From Paenibacillus sp. FSL R7-0273 (lineage in GTDB: Bacteria > Bacillota > Bacilli > Paenibacillales > Paenibacillaceae), in contig NZ_CP009283.1 of assembly GCF_000758625.1 (NCBI RefSeq), forward strand, positions 2,801,501 to 2,865,500: a DNA stretch of 64,000 nt, in the 5' to 3' direction. The stretch's first letter is position 1. Each line of letters begins with the position of its first letter. Position numbers and translations under genes: made by a program. Shown here in pieces: positions 1 to 7,667 of this stretch. The notes under the pieces were generated by a model that worked only from the letters and a program-made list of their open reading frames with translations, ran no database searches and was not told where the DNA came from.

Positions 1-2
1 CG

Positions 3-842
3 CTGCTTGCTCTTTGTCTTTTCTTCGTGCCTTTTCAGATCTTTGTGCTGACCCTGCGCAGCCTGGGTGACTTTACAAGCACCGATCTCTATATTGAAAC
101 ACCGCCTTCAGCGATCTATATCCTTATTTTGGCAGCCATGATGTACTGCCTGTTTAAGGGAATAAAAGCGGTGGCCAAATCGGCCGAGCTGACCTTTCCC
201 ATTGCCGGCTTTCTGCTGGCGGTGCTGCTGCTGTCCCTGCTTCATGGTGCGGAATGGGACAACTTCCTGCCTGTAATGGAGGACGGAATCCGTCCTGTCC
301 TGCATGGGTCAGTAATGTTTCTGGCTTATCCGAACAGTGAAATTGCGTTAAGCCTTTTTCTGGCACCTTATATAAAAAATAAGAAGACCTACAGTAAAGC
401 CCTTTGGCACAGCACCTGGCTGACTGGTCTGGGTCTGCTGCTGTTGACTGTTATGGTTATAGCCGTACTCGGTGAGAATCTGCCGCCGAATATCCCTTAT
501 GCCAGCCAGTTTGCAGCCAAGACCGTTACCGTAGGCGGTTTCTATGAACGGATTGAAACTGCAGTAACGGTGATCTGGTTCATCGTGATGTTCTACCGTA
601 TGATTTTTACCTACTACATATGCACACAGGGTGTTGCTGAATTATTTGAGCTCAAAAATCACCAGCGGCTGCTGCCCCCGTTGGCGCTTCTGAGCATCCC
701 GCTGGCTATGCTGGTCTGGGACAATCCATCTGTCACTGCTGAGATTACTGCGGTATGGCCGACAGGTGTGATCTTCTTCAACATCCTGCTGCCTTTAGTC
801 TGGTTTATTACCTTTAAGGCCAAAGGGAGGATAAAGCAATGA
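3..842 (+). CDS. Spore germination permease, GerAB/GerKB family (5' end missing)
   Basis: Integral membrane subunit of a germinant receptor, a member of the amino-acid permease-like endospore germination permeases. The reading frame is open from base 3, so the gene begins outside the window. About 280 residues remain of a usual 360 or so. Hydrophobic helices alternate with short polar loops throughout, and the C-terminus ends in a basic tail (FKAKGRIKQ). Family-type features include the aromatic/proline-rich helices and the stretch WFIVMFYRMIFTYY. The inner-membrane location in the spore is family knowledge. The gene converges on the coenzyme A disulfide reductase gene, with 36 bases between stops and no clear terminator. 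A second, complete permease of the same family lies at 17476-18576. Confidence 0.8.
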   Translation: MLALCLFFVPFQIFVLTLRSLGDFTSTDLYIETPPSAIYILILAAMMYCLFKGIKAVAKSAELTFPIAGFLLAVLLLSLLHGAEWDNFLPVMEDGIRPVLHGSVMFLAYPNSEIALSLFLAPYIKNKKTYSKALWHSTWLTGLGLLLLTVMVIAVLGENLPPNIPYASQFAAKTVTVGGFYERIETAVTVIWFIVMFYRMIFTYYICTQGVAELFELKNHQRLLPPLALLSIPLAMLVWDNPSVTAEITAVWPTGVIFFNILLPLVWFITFKAKGRIKQ

Positions 843-878
843 TCTCCCCCTTAGGCACTCCAAAGATATAGCCGCCTT

Positions 879-3347
879 TTAGATAAACAGATTATGGTTA
901 GCCGAAGCCGCCTCACCCAAATAGTAACCGACTCCGCCGATTTTGATCCCGTCCATCAGCTCCTCCTGCTTAATGCCCATAACATCCATCGACATCTGGC
1001 AGGCCACCATTTCTACTCCCTGTGCAGCTGCGCTCTCAATGAGCTCCTCCAGTGAGGCAACATTGTTACCCGACATAATGCTGCGGATCAGCTTCGGACC
1101 TGCACCGAGCATGTTCATTTTGGATAAGCCGAGCTTGCGGCTGCTCCCCGGCAGCATCATGTCAAACATCCGTCCGAGCATGGTTTTCGAAACAGACGGG
1201 GGCTGAGGCTTGCGTAATATGCTTAGTCCCCAGAAGGTGAAGAACATCGTTACTTTGCGGCCGCTGGCAGCTGCTCCGTTGGCAATGATAAAAGAGGCGA
1301 TGGCTTTATCCAGGTCACCGCTGAAGATAACCATGGTACTTGCAGGCGCTGCGGCAGAAGCAACTTCTGCTTGAGGTATAGTGGACGGCGTCTGCTTCGC
1401 AATTACAGCCTCAATAATGCCGCCCTTTCCCCGGTTTAGCTGAAGAAGCCGGGAGCCGGACATAGCCGACCACGCCTTCACATCCTCATAGAAGCCCGGA
1501 TCAGATGCCTGTACACGGAGAGTCTGGCCTGCAGCAAGCTGATCCATGGCCTGCTTGACCTGAATTAACGGGCCGGGGCAGCTTAATCCGCATACATTTA
1601 AATCGCTGTCTATCTTAAGGGCAGGCTCGCTTTCGGCTGAAGAACGCCCGTTAACCTTAGGAGCTGTCCCGCTGCTGCCGTCCGTTTCAGAGAATGGAGC
1701 TGGTTTATACTGCGACTCCCGGTACGTTTTATATCCGCCGCTGAGATTTTTCACCTGATAGCCATGCTGCCGCAGAATTTGCGCAGCTGTATATCCGCGC
1801 AGGCCAACCTGACAGTAGACCCAGATCTCTTTGGAGGCATCCAGCTCATGCATGCGCTCACGGAGCTCATCTACCGGAATGGACAATGAGTCCGGGATAT
1901 GTCCGTTCTGATGCTCCAGAGCACTTCGTACGTCAAGAAGAAGTGTTTGATCCCGCTCACGCAAATCAAGCTGGTCATACGTGAAAAGCTGCACACGTCC
2001 GGCTGCATTATTGTCTGCTGCATAACCGGCCATGTTAACCGGGTCTTTTGCAGACGAGTAAGGAGGGGCATAACACAGCTCAAGCTCTGCCAGATCAGTG
2101 ATATGACCGCCGAAATGAATAGCTGTGGCTATTACATCAATCCGCTTATCCACCCCGTCATAGCCGACTGCCTGCGCGCCAAGAATTTTACCTTCCGGCG
2201 TATACAGTAGCTTAAGGGCTATCGGGCTTGCGCCGGGATAGTAGGAGGCATGGGACCCGGGATGGACGATGACGCTCTGATAGCTGACGCCAAGACGTTT
2301 CAATGTCTTCTCATTACTGCCGGTAGCTGCTCCGGTCAGTCCGAATACCTTAATAACAGAGGAGCCCTGGGTACCTTTATAGACAGAATCGAGTCCGGCA
2401 ATCCGGTCGGCAATGATCCGGCCTTGCTTGTTGGCAGGGCCGGCAAGCGGAACTGCGGTCCTGGTGCCATGAATGTAATCCATAACCTCAATGGCATCGC
2501 CGGCAGCGTAGATATGCGGAAGATTGGTTTCCAGCGCTTCATTAACAAGGATATGTCCGCGTTCGCCAAGCTCGATTCCGCTGCCCCGCAGAAAGCCGGT
2601 GTCCGGAGTTACCCCAATCGCCAGAATGACCAGATCTGCATTCAGCAGACGGCCGCCGGCTAGCTCTACGCCAATACCCCCGTTAAGGGACCGGAAGCCC
2701 TGGACACGCTGTGAGAACAGCAGGTTTATGCCATGCTGTTCCATTTCCCGGGCAATCGAAGCGGCAAGCTCGGGATCAAAGGGTGCTAGCAGCTGCTCAT
2801 TACCTTCAATCAGCGTTACAGCCAATCCGGCTTCCCTTAAATTTTCTGCCATCTCGACACCGATGAATCCGCCGCCAATAACTATGGAAGACAGGTTGTT
2901 ATGAGAAGTAATGAGTTCTTTGATGCGGTCAATATCCGGAATGTTGCGGACGGTATGAATGAGCGGGTGGTCCTTTCCGGGCAGATCGGGAATGACGGGC
3001 CGGGCACCGGGTGACAGGATCAGCTCATCATAGCTTTCTTCATATAGTCCCCGTTCCCCGCTCCGGACTTGGACCGTACGTTTGACAGGGTCAATGCCTG
3101 TGACTTCACTCTGTATCCGGACATCAATCCGGAAACGGTCTGCCATGCCTTTGGGAGTCTGAACCAGCAGGCGTTCGCGGTCAGCAATGGAACCGCCTAT
3201 ATAATAAGGTAAACCGCAATTGGCAAAGGAGATGTAAGGCCCTTTCTCAAACAGGATAATTTCGGCATGCTCATCCAGACGGCGCAGGCGGGCTGCTGCG
3301 GAGGCACCTCCGGCAACACCGCCCACAATCAATACTTTCTTGCTCAT
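879..3347 (-). CDS. CoA-disulfide reductase / rhodanese / TusA / DsrE four-domain fusion
   Basis: Flavoprotein of the pyridine nucleotide-disulfide oxidoreductase class, fused to sulfur-transfer domains. The N-terminus has the FAD dinucleotide fold (GGVAGGASAAAR, residues 9-20) and the single active cysteine C44 in SFANCGLPYY, typical of CoA-disulfide and NADH-dependent persulfide reductases. A rhodanese domain follows (about 465-560, active C512 in CQVGLRG). Next is a TusA/SirA domain (about 578-650, CGLSCPGP with C586 and C590). The C-terminus is a DsrE/F-like domain (about 668-822). Such fusions handle CoA persulfide or sulfane sulfur in the cytoplasm. At 822 residues all four modules look intact. 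It is cotranscribed with the upstream ArsR regulator, with a 4-base ATGA overlap, so persulfide- or sulfide-responsive control is plausible. Confidence 0.9.
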   Translation of the reverse strand: MSKKVLIVGGVAGGASAAARLRRLDEHAEIILFEKGPYISFANCGLPYYIGGSIADRERLLVQTPKGMADRFRIDVRIQSEVTGIDPVKRTVQVRSGERGLYEESYDELILSPGARPVIPDLPGKDHPLIHTVRNIPDIDRIKELITSHNNLSSIVIGGGFIGVEMAENLREAGLAVTLIEGNEQLLAPFDPELAASIAREMEQHGINLLFSQRVQGFRSLNGGIGVELAGGRLLNADLVILAIGVTPDTGFLRGSGIELGERGHILVNEALETNLPHIYAAGDAIEVMDYIHGTRTAVPLAGPANKQGRIIADRIAGLDSVYKGTQGSSVIKVFGLTGAATGSNEKTLKRLGVSYQSVIVHPGSHASYYPGASPIALKLLYTPEGKILGAQAVGYDGVDKRIDVIATAIHFGGHITDLAELELCYAPPYSSAKDPVNMAGYAADNNAAGRVQLFTYDQLDLRERDQTLLLDVRSALEHQNGHIPDSLSIPVDELRERMHELDASKEIWVYCQVGLRGYTAAQILRQHGYQVKNLSGGYKTYRESQYKPAPFSETDGSSGTAPKVNGRSSAESEPALKIDSDLNVCGLSCPGPLIQVKQAMDQLAAGQTLRVQASDPGFYEDVKAWSAMSGSRLLQLNRGKGGIIEAVIAKQTPSTIPQAEVASAAAPASTMVIFSGDLDKAIASFIIANGAAASGRKVTMFFTFWGLSILRKPQPPSVSKTMLGRMFDMMLPGSSRKLGLSKMNMLGAGPKLIRSIMSGNNVASLEELIESAAAQGVEMVACQMSMDVMGIKQEELMDGIKIGGVGYYLGEAASANHNLFI

Positions 3348-3658
3348 GATTCACAATCTTCCTCTCCGAATAAAATAGGTATAAGCTGTTCAATCCGCTT
3401 GTCAGCAAGCACGTAGTTCACTTCCAGGCCGTTGCGCTCGGTTTCTACAATGCCTGCACTGCGCAGCTTCTGCAGATGCTGGGACACTGTTGACTGCGGA
3501 AGGTCCAGGCATTCCTGCATATAGGATACATTGCATTTCTTCTTGCGCATCAGACCTCGTACAATGCACAGGCGGACAGGGTGAGACAAAGCCTTTAATA
3601 ATTCAGCCAATTCGTTAAATTGCTTGGAATCACTGTTGAAAAAAGCGGACTGATTCAT
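3344..3658 (-). CDS. ArsR-family transcriptional regulator (probable sulfur/persulfide sensor)
   Basis: Small winged-helix repressor of 104 residues. The start is the ATG at 3658, because GGGAGGAAT lies about 7 bases upstream. An upstream in-frame start would lie inside the promoter. The DNA-binding helix-turn-helix spans about residues 44-66 (QSTVSQHLQKLRSAGI), preceded by the typical LLKALSHPVRL segment. Cysteines are C31, C42, C50 and C102. Persulfide-sensing ArsR proteins such as SqrR and BigR use a cysteine pair, so these are candidate sensing residues; that is inference. The gene overlaps the sulfur-transfer fusion gene by 4 bases and almost certainly regulates it and itself. Confidence 0.85.
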   Translation of the reverse strand: MNQSAFFNSDSKQFNELAELLKALSHPVRLCIVRGLMRKKKCNVSYMQECLDLPQSTVSQHLQKLRSAGIVETERNGLEVNYVLADKRIEQLIPILFGEEDCES

Positions 3659-3683
3659 GGTATTCCTCCCGGGTGGATATATC

Positions 3684-3723
3684 ACTATATTCAAATAATA
3701 CGATATAGTTTTGGCAAAGTCAA
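3684..3723 (-). promoter_or_regulatory. Promoter and operator of the arsR-CoA-disulfide reductase operon
   Basis: On the minus strand there is TTGACT (3723-3718), a 17-base spacer and TATTAT (3700-3695), a near-consensus sigma-A promoter. A perfect 7-bp inverted repeat, ACTATAT/ATATAGT (3703-3709 and 3684-3690 on the minus strand), brackets the -10 box. That position and AT-rich symmetry suit an autoregulatory ArsR operator. Confidence 0.7.
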
Positions 3724-3770
3724 ACCTTTACCGGAAAGGAGACTTTGCTTCAACCGTAATATAGACTTTT

Positions 3771-4979
3771 TTAAATTTCCAAAAGCTGAAGAAGCTGGAG
3801 TGCCGCTCCGGTCATTACGCTTTCTTCTCTAAGGATACCGTGAGTAAATAAGGGCTTGTAGCTTGAAGAGTCATGTATATTTTTCCGGGCCACGTTAACC
3901 GCCGTCTCGTAGACTATGGGATCCGCATTAATAAGCGCCCCGCCGACAATCACATATTCCGGATGAACCGTGTTAATCATGTTAGCAAGTCCAACTCCGA
4001 GGTAGGAGGCTGTTTCAAGGAACATTTCCCGTACAAAAGTGTCCTTACGCTGCAAGGCTTCCAGTAAGGTAGAAAAGGTGATGTGTTCAGGCGGAACTGC
4101 CGGCAGGGAGCTTTCACGGCCCATCCGAAGCTGGGAACGGACGCGCTCCTCCAGTGAAGGGAGGGATACATACGCCTCCAGGGCACCGTAATTCCCCTTA
4201 TCGCCAAGCCGCCGTCCCCCCGTCTGAATGATCATCTGGCCGATAGCTCCCTCAGTATTAGCAGAACCCCGGATGATCTGTCCTCCGGACATAATGGATG
4301 ACCGTATGTTGACTCCAGCGTGTACATAGAGCATATTCCTGCAGGCTTCACCCCGCAGTGCCCAATGCTCAGCCAACAGCGCTGTGTTAGCCCCGTTATC
4401 AAGCTTGACCGGAAGCTTAAGCTCTTCTTCAAAGAGTCTGCAAATGGGAACGTGGCTCCAGGCATCTGACAAAAAGTACTCCGGCTTCAGGATAACCCCC
4501 GTCTGTACATCAAGCGGGCCGACTGCCCCGATTCCCAAACCGAGTAACTGGTCATATTGTATATGGTGATTTTGCAGCATAGCATCCGTTTCTTGTATGA
4601 CAAGTTCAATGAGACGTTCAGGCGAAAGCTCAGGACCCATCTCCCAGCGTACAGAGGATAAGCAGTTAAGCTGAAGATCGAACAAGCCGAGGGAGGAACT
4701 GATCCGCGAGATATCAAGTCCCAGAAGATAGCGGTAAGAAGGGTTAGCCTGAAAAAGAATAGGCTTGCGCCCGCCGGTTGATGTACCCAGTCCGGAAACC
4801 AGGATCAGCTCCTGCGCAAGCAGCTCTTCGAGAATCCGGGTCATGCTGCTGCCTGTAATAGAGAAATGCTCGAGTAAATCGGCTTTGGAGATGGTGCCCA
4901 GGTACGCAATGCGGTTATATATTTGCTTTTTGAGTGAAAAAGAGGAAGGATTAGGCATCTCTATCTGCTCCATTTCCAA
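3771..4979 (-). CDS. ROK-family transcriptional regulator (NagC/XylR-like), zinc and catalytic residues lost
   Basis: A sugar-responsive repressor: N-terminal winged helix (about residues 15-70, ISKADLLEHFSITGSSMTRI) followed by a ROK kinase-like fold. The nucleotide/sugar fold is visible (GLDISRISSSLGLFDL, GLGIGAVGPLD, GGALINADP). The usual CxCGxxGC zinc motif is replaced by GDKGNYGALEA, and the catalytic Asp of the ND motif is Gly in LDNGANTALLAEHW. It should therefore not be an active sugar kinase. The start is uncertain: codons at 4979, 4973 and 4958 are all possible, and GGAG precedes the last by about 9 bases. It is divergent from the chromate transporter genes, and no sugar gene lies next to it to suggest the inducer. 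Confidence 0.85.
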   Translation of the reverse strand: MEMEQIEMPNPSSFSLKKQIYNRIAYLGTISKADLLEHFSITGSSMTRILEELLAQELILVSGLGTSTGGRKPILFQANPSYRYLLGLDISRISSSLGLFDLQLNCLSSVRWEMGPELSPERLIELVIQETDAMLQNHHIQYDQLLGLGIGAVGPLDVQTGVILKPEYFLSDAWSHVPICRLFEEELKLPVKLDNGANTALLAEHWALRGEACRNMLYVHAGVNIRSSIMSGGQIIRGSANTEGAIGQMIIQTGGRRLGDKGNYGALEAYVSLPSLEERVRSQLRMGRESSLPAVPPEHITFSTLLEALQRKDTFVREMFLETASYLGVGLANMINTVHPEYVIVGGALINADPIVYETAVNVARKNIHDSSSYKPLFTHGILREESVMTGAALQLLQLLEI

Positions 4980-5131
4980 GTGAATAGGTCGGGATATGCC
5001 CAGTATAGCGGATAGCAGGCGTTTTATCCAGTTATTGATATAGGAATAATGAAGTTAATTTCATTTTGAATGAAAGTCGGCCCAATAATCACAATGTTAA
5101 CAAGAAAAACATAAGAATTTGCGTATACTTT

Positions 5132-5160
5132 TTTCCAAAATGGAATTAACGTGTTATAAT
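5132..5160 (+). promoter_or_regulatory. Putative promoter of the chromate transporter-lgt group
   Basis: A perfect TATAAT (5155-5160) lies 17 bases after a weak -35 (TTTCCA, 5132-5137), about 50 bases upstream of the first transporter start. The -35 match is poor, so this rests mainly on the -10 box. Confidence 0.4.
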
Positions 5161-5210
5161 TTTAAAGGCAAAAAAGGTTAGGGGCGCAGTATGGTTACGG
5201 GGGTAAGGCG

Positions 5211-5846
5211 ATGAACGCAAGGAAAAAGGATCATATTAAAGTTTTACTGCAGTTATTTGCTGTCTTTTTTAAGCTGGGGCCTTCGACATTCGGGGGCGGA
5301 TATGCGATGATTGCAGCTATTGAGCGGGAAATTGTGGACAAAAAGGCCTGGCTGAAGCCGGGGGAGACCGGGGATATGGTTTCAGTTGCCGGTTCTGCTC
5401 CGGGAGGGGTTGCGGTAAATTCAGCTGCTTTTGTAGGGTATAAGCTGGGCGGCGTTTTAGGAGCTATTGTGGCTGTGTTCGCGATTACGCTGCCAACCTT
5501 CCTGATCGTGCTGCTCCTGAGCATTTTGGGTATGCTGTTTCAGGATGTGCCCAAAGTGGAGGCTGCGCTCAAAGGTGTGCATGCTGCGGTTGTGGCGCTG
5601 ATTATAGTGGCTGCTTTTAAAATAGGCAAGGCGTCGATTATGGATATCCCCACGCTGCTGATTGCCTGTATCAGTGTTCTGCTGTTATTGTTCACACCTC
5701 TGCACTCCCTGTATCTGATTCTGGGGGGACCCGTTGCAGGAGTTGCAATTATTGCGGTTAAAAGGGCCTTCGGCCTGTCGGCTCAAACGGAAAAGCAGGT
5801 AAAAAATCAGCAGCCTGATTTGAATTACCTTGAATATTACATCTGA
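5211..5846 (+). CDS. chrA: Chromate transporter (CHR family), first half-subunit
   Basis: Membrane protein of the CHR/ChrA family. It is a short, single-domain form (211 residues) that works with a second half-gene, unlike the roughly 400-residue fused form. The hallmark FKLGPSTFGGGYAMI occurs near residue 20, and GSAPGGVAVNSAAFVGY near residue 65 matches the family's second conserved block. Family role: chromate efflux, linked to sulfate or oxyanion transport. The start ATG follows GGGTAAGGCG. The paralogous second half begins 14 bases after the stop, so the two are likely cotranslated and form a heterodimer. The C-terminal tail is polar (TEKQVKNQQPD). Confidence 0.85.
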   Translation: MNARKKDHIKVLLQLFAVFFKLGPSTFGGGYAMIAAIEREIVDKKAWLKPGETGDMVSVAGSAPGGVAVNSAAFVGYKLGGVLGAIVAVFAITLPTFLIVLLLSILGMLFQDVPKVEAALKGVHAAVVALIIVAAFKIGKASIMDIPTLLIACISVLLLLFTPLHSLYLILGGPVAGVAIIAVKRAFGLSAQTEKQVKNQQPDLNYLEYYI

Positions 5847-5859
5847 AGGTGCTGGTGGC

Positions 5860-6393
5860 ATGTTGCTTGAATTATTTTTATTGTTTCTGAAGGTGGGACT
5901 GATCTCATTTGGCGGCGGGTATGCCGTGATTGCACTTATTCAACGTGAAATAACAGAAAAAGGCTGGGTTACCCCAGGGCAGTTTCAGGAGCTGGTTGCA
6001 TTGGCCGGAATGGCTCCGGGCTCGATAGCGACCAATACAGCCACACTGATTGGTTATTCGCAAATGGGTATACTGGGCGGGATCGTTTCGACCATTGGCA
6101 TTATTCTGCCGTCGCTGCTTATTGTCATTTTGTTTACGGCCTTTTTCCTCCGGATGAAAAGCAACAGCTGGGTGCGCTCCTCGTTTTACGGATTACGGCC
6201 CATTATTACCGGGCTCATCGTTTATGCTGCCATTCATTTCGGCATAGGAAGCGCGAGGGGGTCACTGGTAAGCTGGTCCACGTTCGGGATGCTGCTGATT
6301 TGTGCGGGGAGTCTGGTAGCAGTGCTCCGGTATAAAATCCATCCCTTTGCGGTGATCCTGTTGTCGGCGGTAGGCGGGATTGTTTTATTTTAA
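5860..6393 (+). CDS. Chromate transporter (CHR family), second half-subunit
   Basis: Paralogue of the preceding gene (177 residues). The family block FLKVGLISFGGGYAVIALI lies near the N-terminus, followed by GMAPGSIATNTATLIGY. The start was chosen at the ATG at 5860 because GAAGGTG lies 8 bases upstream. A TTG at 5830 in the same frame would overlap the preceding gene and has no ribosome site. It is predicted to span the membrane several times and pair with the first half-subunit. It is followed after 39 bases by lgt on the same strand, with AAGGAGGTG between them. Confidence 0.85.
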   Translation: MLLELFLLFLKVGLISFGGGYAVIALIQREITEKGWVTPGQFQELVALAGMAPGSIATNTATLIGYSQMGILGGIVSTIGIILPSLLIVILFTAFFLRMKSNSWVRSSFYGLRPIITGLIVYAAIHFGIGSARGSLVSWSTFGMLLICAGSLVAVLRYKIHPFAVILLSAVGGIVLF

Positions 6394-6432
6394 CGCATTC
6401 TTACTCATAAATAATAAGGAGGTGACAGCGGG

Positions 6433-7326
6433 ATGCTGAACCCGGTCGCTTTTTCCGTCGGGCCGATTCCAGTGCACTGGTACGGTATCATTATCGGGAT
6501 AGGTGCTCTTTTGGGCTTAATGCTTGTTATCCGTGAGGGAAGACGGTTTGGGATCGGAAAGGAGTTTTTCTACGACCTGGTGCTGATCGGCTTTCCGTCC
6601 GCTATAGTTGGTGCGAGAATCTATTATGTGGCTTTTGAGTGGGATAGCTATAAGAATAACTTAGCTGAAATATTCATGATCTGGCACGGCGGTATCGCGA
6701 TTTACGGTGCATTGATAGGTGCAGTTATTGCAGCGGTCATTTACACAAAAAGAAAAGGATACAATTTCTGGAGAATTGCCGACATTTGCGCACCCGGATT
6801 AATTACGGGACAAATGATCGGCCGCTGGGGGAATTTTGTCAATCAGGAGGCCCATGGCGGCCCTGTTTCGCAGGAGTTTCTGGACAGTAAGCTGCAGCTT
6901 CCTTCTTTCCTTGTGAAGCAGATGTACATAGACGGCCAGTATTACCATCCAACCTTCCTGTATGAATCTTTATGGAGCCTGGCGGGGCTAATTCTGCTGC
7001 TCTTCCTGCGGCGGAGGCATTTCCTGAAGGCCGGTGAACTCTTTATGGGCTACTTTATATGGTACTCCATCGGACGCTTCTATGTAGAAGGAGTCCGTAC
7101 AGACAGCTTGTCCTTTGCCGGACCGGAATGGCTTGCAGCTCTGTTAAAAGCATTATGGAGCCCGGTAAGCTTCTTGGGCTGGGGGACGATGAAAGCAGGA
7201 GAAAATATCCGGACCTCGCAGCTGCTGGCGATTCTCATTGTCCTGGTTGCAGCCGCCTTTATTACCGTTAGACGTATCCGTAAAACGGCGGTACCGTATA
7301 GCTCGGATATTAAGCGTGAAGCTTAA
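6433..7326 (+). CDS. lgt: Prolipoprotein diacylglyceryl transferase
   Basis: Membrane enzyme that transfers diacylglycerol from phosphatidylglycerol to the lipobox cysteine of prolipoproteins, the first step of lipoprotein maturation. The family signature is clear: [12 protein letters not shown] near residue 85, and [14 protein letters not shown] near residue 137, which contains the catalytic and phosphatidylglycerol-binding Arg and Asn region. The length of 297 residues suits Firmicute Lgt with a somewhat long C-terminal tail. The start ATG follows AAGGAGGTGACAGC. It would act on the lipoproteins encoded in this window (GerC, both ABC solute-binding proteins). It ends with a hairpin terminator. 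Confidence 0.95.
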   Translation: MLNPVAFSVGPIPVHWYGIIIGIGALLGLMLVIREGRRFGIGKEFFYDLVLIGFPSAIVGARIYYVAFEWDSYKNNLAEIFMIWHGGIAIYGALIGAVIAAVIYTKRKGYNFWRIADICAPGLITGQMIGRWGNFVNQEAHGGPVSQEFLDSKLQLPSFLVKQMYIDGQYYHPTFLYESLWSLAGLILLLFLRRRHFLKAGELFMGYFIWYSIGRFYVEGVRTDSLSFAGPEWLAALLKALWSPVSFLGWGTMKAGENIRTSQLLAILIVLVAAAFITVRRIRKTAVPYSSDIKREA

Positions 7327-7667
7327 CCGCGGAATTGCCAAGTCCATTTGAGCCGCAAATCCTGCATTGTGTTAACGCATAATCAAATTCCGTTCATAGA
7401 GCAGCCGGTGATATAAAGCCGGCTGCTCTCTTTATGCGGAATCATATAGGACATTTCCTGTCCTAATCGCTGCAGCACTGCGACTTATTTCATATTTTAA
7501 TTACAGGATTCGACCCTGTTTCTTCCTGCGTCTAGTTCAAAAGTATAATTTTCCAGTGGTTTACATAAATCAGGGTTTTGCTTGATCCTTCCACGCTAGC
7601 ATATAAGACGACAAGCGGTGGATAATGATGGAAAAGGCCGCCGATCTATATTCTAAGGAGGCAGGAC
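7327..7667 (+). other. Intergenic gap between lgt and the secreted protein gene
   Basis: Apart from the lgt terminator this gap holds a TATAAT at 7544-7549 without a recognisable -35 at the proper spacing, and an AAGGAGG ribosome site at 7654-7660 serving the next gene. No other coding or RNA feature was seen. Confidence 0.4.
7399..7436 (+). terminator. Terminator after lgt
   Basis: A perfect 10-bp stem GAGCAGCCGG/CCGGCTGCTC (7399-7408 and 7419-7428) with a 10-base loop, followed by a short T-rich stretch (TCTTTAT). Confidence 0.7.
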
